Assembly (NCBI GenBank): GCA_009704945.1
Contig: WLDG01000006.1
Location: forward strand, 1-63,879
DNA: 63,879 nucleotides
DNA from: Actinomycetota bacterium
GTDB taxonomy: Bacteria; Actinomycetota; Actinomycetes; Actinomycetales; Microbacteriaceae
Direction of reading: 5' to 3'
Shown: positions 61,470 to 63,879 of the stretch, piece after piece
How the letters are laid out: each line of letters starts with the position of its first letter
Position numbering within the stretch: position 1 is the first letter of the stretch
Position numbers and translations under genes: made by a program
Notes under the pieces: model-generated
What the model was told of the DNA's origin: nothing
The model's input: only the letters and a program-made list of their open reading frames with translations
Databases searched by the model: none

Positions 61470-61486
61470 TTGATTAGTCTAGGAGC

Positions 61487-62371
61487 ATGACTTTTCAGCC
61501 AGCTGCCCCATTTTACTCTGCTCTGTGGTCGACGGTGCCGGGCTTTGCTGGTCTTTCTGACATTACCTACCACCGCCACAAGTCTTTAGGTATTGTCCGG
61601 GTTGGATTCTCTAGACCAGAAGTCAGAAATGCTTTTAGACCTCAGACTGTTGATGAGCTTTATCGGGCACTGGATCACGCTCGAATGAGCGCCGATGTTG
61701 GAGTAGTACTTCTAACTGGGAACGGGCCTTCACCAAAGGATGGTGTTTGGGCTTTTTGTTCAGGCGGAGATCAGCGCGTTCGAGGCGACAGTGGTTATGA
61801 GTATGAACCGGGATCGGCCGGGCGACTGCACATTTTGGAAGTTCAAAGACTTATTCGCTTCATGCCAAAAGTAGTGATCGCATTGGTTTCTGGCTGGGCA
61901 GCCGGCGGAGGCCACTCTCTAAATGTTGTTTGTGATTTATCGGTGGCATCGGCCGAACATGCACGCTTCAAGCAAACGGATGCGGACGTTGGCTCGTTTG
62001 ACGCAGGTTATGGGTCAGCACTTCTTGCTCGACAAGTAGGGCAAAAGTTTGCTCGTGAGATTTTCTTCTTGGGTGAAGAGTATGACGCCAAGCGCGCTTA
62101 TGAAATGGGCGTTGTCAATCGGGTAGTCCCACACCTAGAGCTAGAGACAACCGGAATCGAAATGGCAGAGAAAATTTTGGCTAAGTCACCCACTGCAATT
62201 CGAATGTTGAAATACGCCTTCAACTTGCCAGACGATGGCATGGTCGGCCAACAGCTTTTTGCAGGTGAAGCAACTCGACTCGCTTACGGATCTGATGAAG
62301 CCAAAGAGGGACGCGATGCGTTTTTGCAAAAGAGAAATCCTGACTGGTCGAGTTTCCCCTGGCACTTCTAA
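61487..62371 (+). CDS. menB: 1,4-Dihydroxy-2-naphthoyl-CoA synthase
   Basis: Crotonase-fold enzyme closing the naphthoquinone ring in menaquinone synthesis, 294 residues. Family features are VGFSRPEVRNAFRPQTVDEL, WAFCSGGDQRVRGDSGY with the oxyanion-hole glycines, VSGWAAGGGHSLNVVCDLSVAS, and TDADVGSFDAGYGSALLARQVG with the bicarbonate-independent Asp seen in many actinobacterial enzymes. The ending RNPDWSSFPWHF is standard for MenB. It is directly followed by menE. Confidence 0.97.
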   Translation: MTFQPAAPFYSALWSTVPGFAGLSDITYHRHKSLGIVRVGFSRPEVRNAFRPQTVDELYRALDHARMSADVGVVLLTGNGPSPKDGVWAFCSGGDQRVRGDSGYEYEPGSAGRLHILEVQRLIRFMPKVVIALVSGWAAGGGHSLNVVCDLSVASAEHARFKQTDADVGSFDAGYGSALLARQVGQKFAREIFFLGEEYDAKRAYEMGVVNRVVPHLELETTGIEMAEKILAKSPTAIRMLKYAFNLPDDGMVGQQLFAGEATRLAYGSDEAKEGRDAFLQKRNPDWSSFPWHF

Positions 62372-63436
62372 ATGAAACCACTTCGGGTAGTTAGCGCTAA
62401 CGACACCTTTGCTGCTTTGCAGTTAATTGTGGAAGTTCTAGACGGAACCGTCGCCGGATTCATTTCTACCGATGAGCAACCCAGTGAAATGCCAAACACA
62501 GTTGAAGATGAGATTGCGCTAATCGTTGAAAGCTCCGGCTCAACAGGAACCCCCAAGCAAATCAAAATTGGCCTACCAGCCCTCAAGCACTCCGCGGAAG
62601 CCAGCATAGAAAGACTCGGCGGTCATGGTCAGTGGCTATTGGCGCTGCCAGCAAACTTCATTGCCGGTGCAAACGTTCTAGTTAGATCTATTCTTTCAGA
62701 TACTCAACCAGTGATTATGAATACTCGAGTTCCTTTTACTACCGAGGCTTTTGTTCGAGGAGCATCCCTCATGGAGGGACCCAGGCGCTACACATCGTTA
62801 GTCCCGGCTCAGCTGGCAAAACTTGTCGCTGATGCAGAGACCGATGCTTTTGTGTTTTCCATGCTTCGCAAATTTGACGCGATTTTGGTTGGCGGCCAAG
62901 CACCAAACTGGGCTGATGTTGAACACCTCAAAGCAAAAGGCATCAACGTCATTGTGAGCTATGGCATGACGGAAACTTGCGGTGGCTGCATTTATGACGG
63001 AGTCCCACTGCGAGACGTTAGCTTCGACCTGCAGGATGGCCATATATCAATCGCAGGCCCTGTTCTGGCGCTCGGTCTTGGCGAGAAATTTGTCACAAGC
63101 GATTTGGGTGAAGTGGTGGATGGAAAACTGCACGTAACCGGTCGAGCAGATCGAGTGGTGATCTCGGGCGGCTTGAAAGTTTCTTTAGAAAGAATTGAAC
63201 AGGCCGCTATAAGTTTCCCTGGTGTTGAAGCAGTAGCCGCTGTCGCACTTGATTCCAAGTGGGGACAGTCTGTTGGAATTGTTTACGTTGGCAGCCCAGA
63301 AGTTAGCTTCGAGGGACTTGCCGAGCAAATTTCGGTGGCCGCAAAGCCGGCCAAAGTCCTGCGTCTAAATCACCTTCCGCTGACCTCAACGGGAAAGGTT
63401 GATTTGCGGGAATGCTCGAAGCTGCTGGCAGATTAG
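62372..63436 (+). CDS. menE: o-Succinylbenzoate-CoA ligase (short form)
   Basis: AMP-forming acyl-CoA ligase that activates o-succinylbenzoate. At 354 residues it is shorter than the 450-490 of many bacteria but normal for actinobacterial MenE, which lacks much of the N-terminal subdomain. The P-loop is VESSGSTGTPKQIKIG, the adenine motif VSYGMTETCGG, and the hinge TGRADRVVISGGLKVSLERIE. The catalytic Lys lies near the C-terminus in TSTGKVDLRE. It starts right after the menB stop. Confidence 0.95.
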   Translation: MKPLRVVSANDTFAALQLIVEVLDGTVAGFISTDEQPSEMPNTVEDEIALIVESSGSTGTPKQIKIGLPALKHSAEASIERLGGHGQWLLALPANFIAGANVLVRSILSDTQPVIMNTRVPFTTEAFVRGASLMEGPRRYTSLVPAQLAKLVADAETDAFVFSMLRKFDAILVGGQAPNWADVEHLKAKGINVIVSYGMTETCGGCIYDGVPLRDVSFDLQDGHISIAGPVLALGLGEKFVTSDLGEVVDGKLHVTGRADRVVISGGLKVSLERIEQAAISFPGVEAVAAVALDSKWGQSVGIVYVGSPEVSFEGLAEQISVAAKPAKVLRLNHLPLTSTGKVDLRECSKLLAD

Positions 63437-63445
63437 TCTTTGCTG

Positions 63446-63879
63446 ATGGCCATCAAGACTTGGATAACTGGGGCAAGAGTTAGAACCTTGCCCTTAGCAA
63501 TTGCACCTATTCTCCTGGGTAGCGCAGTCGCATCCACGATTGATCGATTTGATTTAGTGCTTAGCTTGCTAGCTCTAGCGGTCGCACTTCTTCTGCAAAT
63601 AGGCGTGAACTACGCCAACGACTATTCCGATGGAATTAGAGGAACGGACAGTGAAAGAGTTGGCCCTACTCGAATCACTGGAGCAGGTCTTGCCAGACCT
63701 GCAGCCGTCAAGCGTGCAGCGTTCATAAGCTTTGGCTTAGCGGCTCTTGTCGGTCTAACCATTGTTCTATTGACCCAGCAGTGGTGGCTGATTGCAATCG
63801 GCTTAGCTGCAATAGTGGCTGCTTGGTTCTACACCGGTGGAAAACAACCATATGGTTACCACGGCCTTGGGGAACTTGC
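63446..63879 (+). CDS. menA: 1,4-Dihydroxy-2-naphthoate prenyltransferase, 5' part
   Basis: UbiA-family membrane enzyme that adds the isoprenoid tail in menaquinone synthesis; the gene runs off the right edge after about 144 codons. ATG at 63446 gives AIKTWITGARVRTLPLAIAPI, typical for MenA. The first Asp-rich prenyl-binding motif NYANDYSDGIRGTD is complete, followed by VGPTRITGAGLARP. Three helices are visible. It lies nine bases after menE, completing a menB-menE-menA series. Confidence 0.95.
   Translation, partial: MAIKTWITGARVRTLPLAIAPILLGSAVASTIDRFDLVLSLLALAVALLLQIGVNYANDYSDGIRGTDSERVGPTRITGAGLARPAAVKRAAFISFGLAALVGLTIVLLTQQWWLIAIGLAAIVAAWFYTGGKQPYGYHGLGEL

Overview
The window looks like chromosomal DNA of a small-genome actinobacterium, most probably a member of the Microbacteriaceae close to the freshwater Rhodoluna/Aquiluna (Luna) group. 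This rests on GC that reads as close to 50%, very short intergenic gaps, many GTG/TTG and leaderless-looking starts, and a typical actinobacterial gene set: purSQL, DUF3073 next to purM, a sterol-carrier-like gene next to purD, the tilS-hpt-ftsH-folEPBK-DUF3180-panC-lysS-clpC string, and the proC-ArsR-bS22-HAD-glutaredoxin neighbourhood known from mycobacteria. The genus-level call is inference; no rRNA is present.

Layout. 1-3.4 kb: 5' part of pckG (GTP-type PEP carboxykinase), a membrane-anchored HExxH protein and a NavBac-type ion channel. 3.5-10 kb: an accessory island of eight genes in two divergent arms. The minus arm holds two paralogous unknown proteins, a double-HTH protein, a beta-class DNA methyltransferase and a PD-(D/E)XK restriction endonuclease. 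The plus arm holds an unknown protein, a NYN-domain RNase-like protein and a coiled-coil PD-(D/E)XK nuclease-like protein. A striking nested inverted repeat lies between the arms. This is the best candidate for an undescribed system here.

10-30 kb: purine biosynthesis (purSQL; purD-purC; purF-purM) interleaved with histidine utilisation (hutG, hutU-hutI-hutH), a RHH/Doc-like toxin-antitoxin pair, the glycine cleavage genes gcvT-gcvH-gcvP downstream of purC, and a heme oxygenase with a DtxR-like iron box. Glycine cleavage and purine synthesis are linked by glycine and one-carbon folate.

30-34.8 kb: a FluC fluoride-channel pair, a stand-alone TipAS-like protein, a DMT transporter, three tRNA genes (Glu, Asp, Phe), an NlpC/P60 cell-wall hydrolase and inorganic pyrophosphatase. 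34.8-46.7 kb: a long housekeeping series with purine salvage, FtsH, folate and pantothenate synthesis, LysRS and ClpC.

46.7-56.9 kb: a SOUL protein, ArgA-type acetyltransferase, CPBP membrane protein, proC, an ArsR regulator with a lysine-rich 11-residue repeat tail, ribosomal protein bS22, a HAD phosphatase, an XRE/three-membrane-protein cassette, an archaeal-type AspRS and a phosphoglycerate-mutase-like phosphatase. 56.9-63.9 kb: system II cytochrome c maturation (thioredoxin lipoprotein, CcdA, ResB, CcsA) and menaquinone synthesis (menC, menB, menE, start of menA). These two modules fit one aerobic menaquinone/cytochrome c respiratory chain. No intergenic stretch exceeds about 300 bases apart from the tRNA cluster; no CRISPR array, IS element, rRNA or origin was seen.
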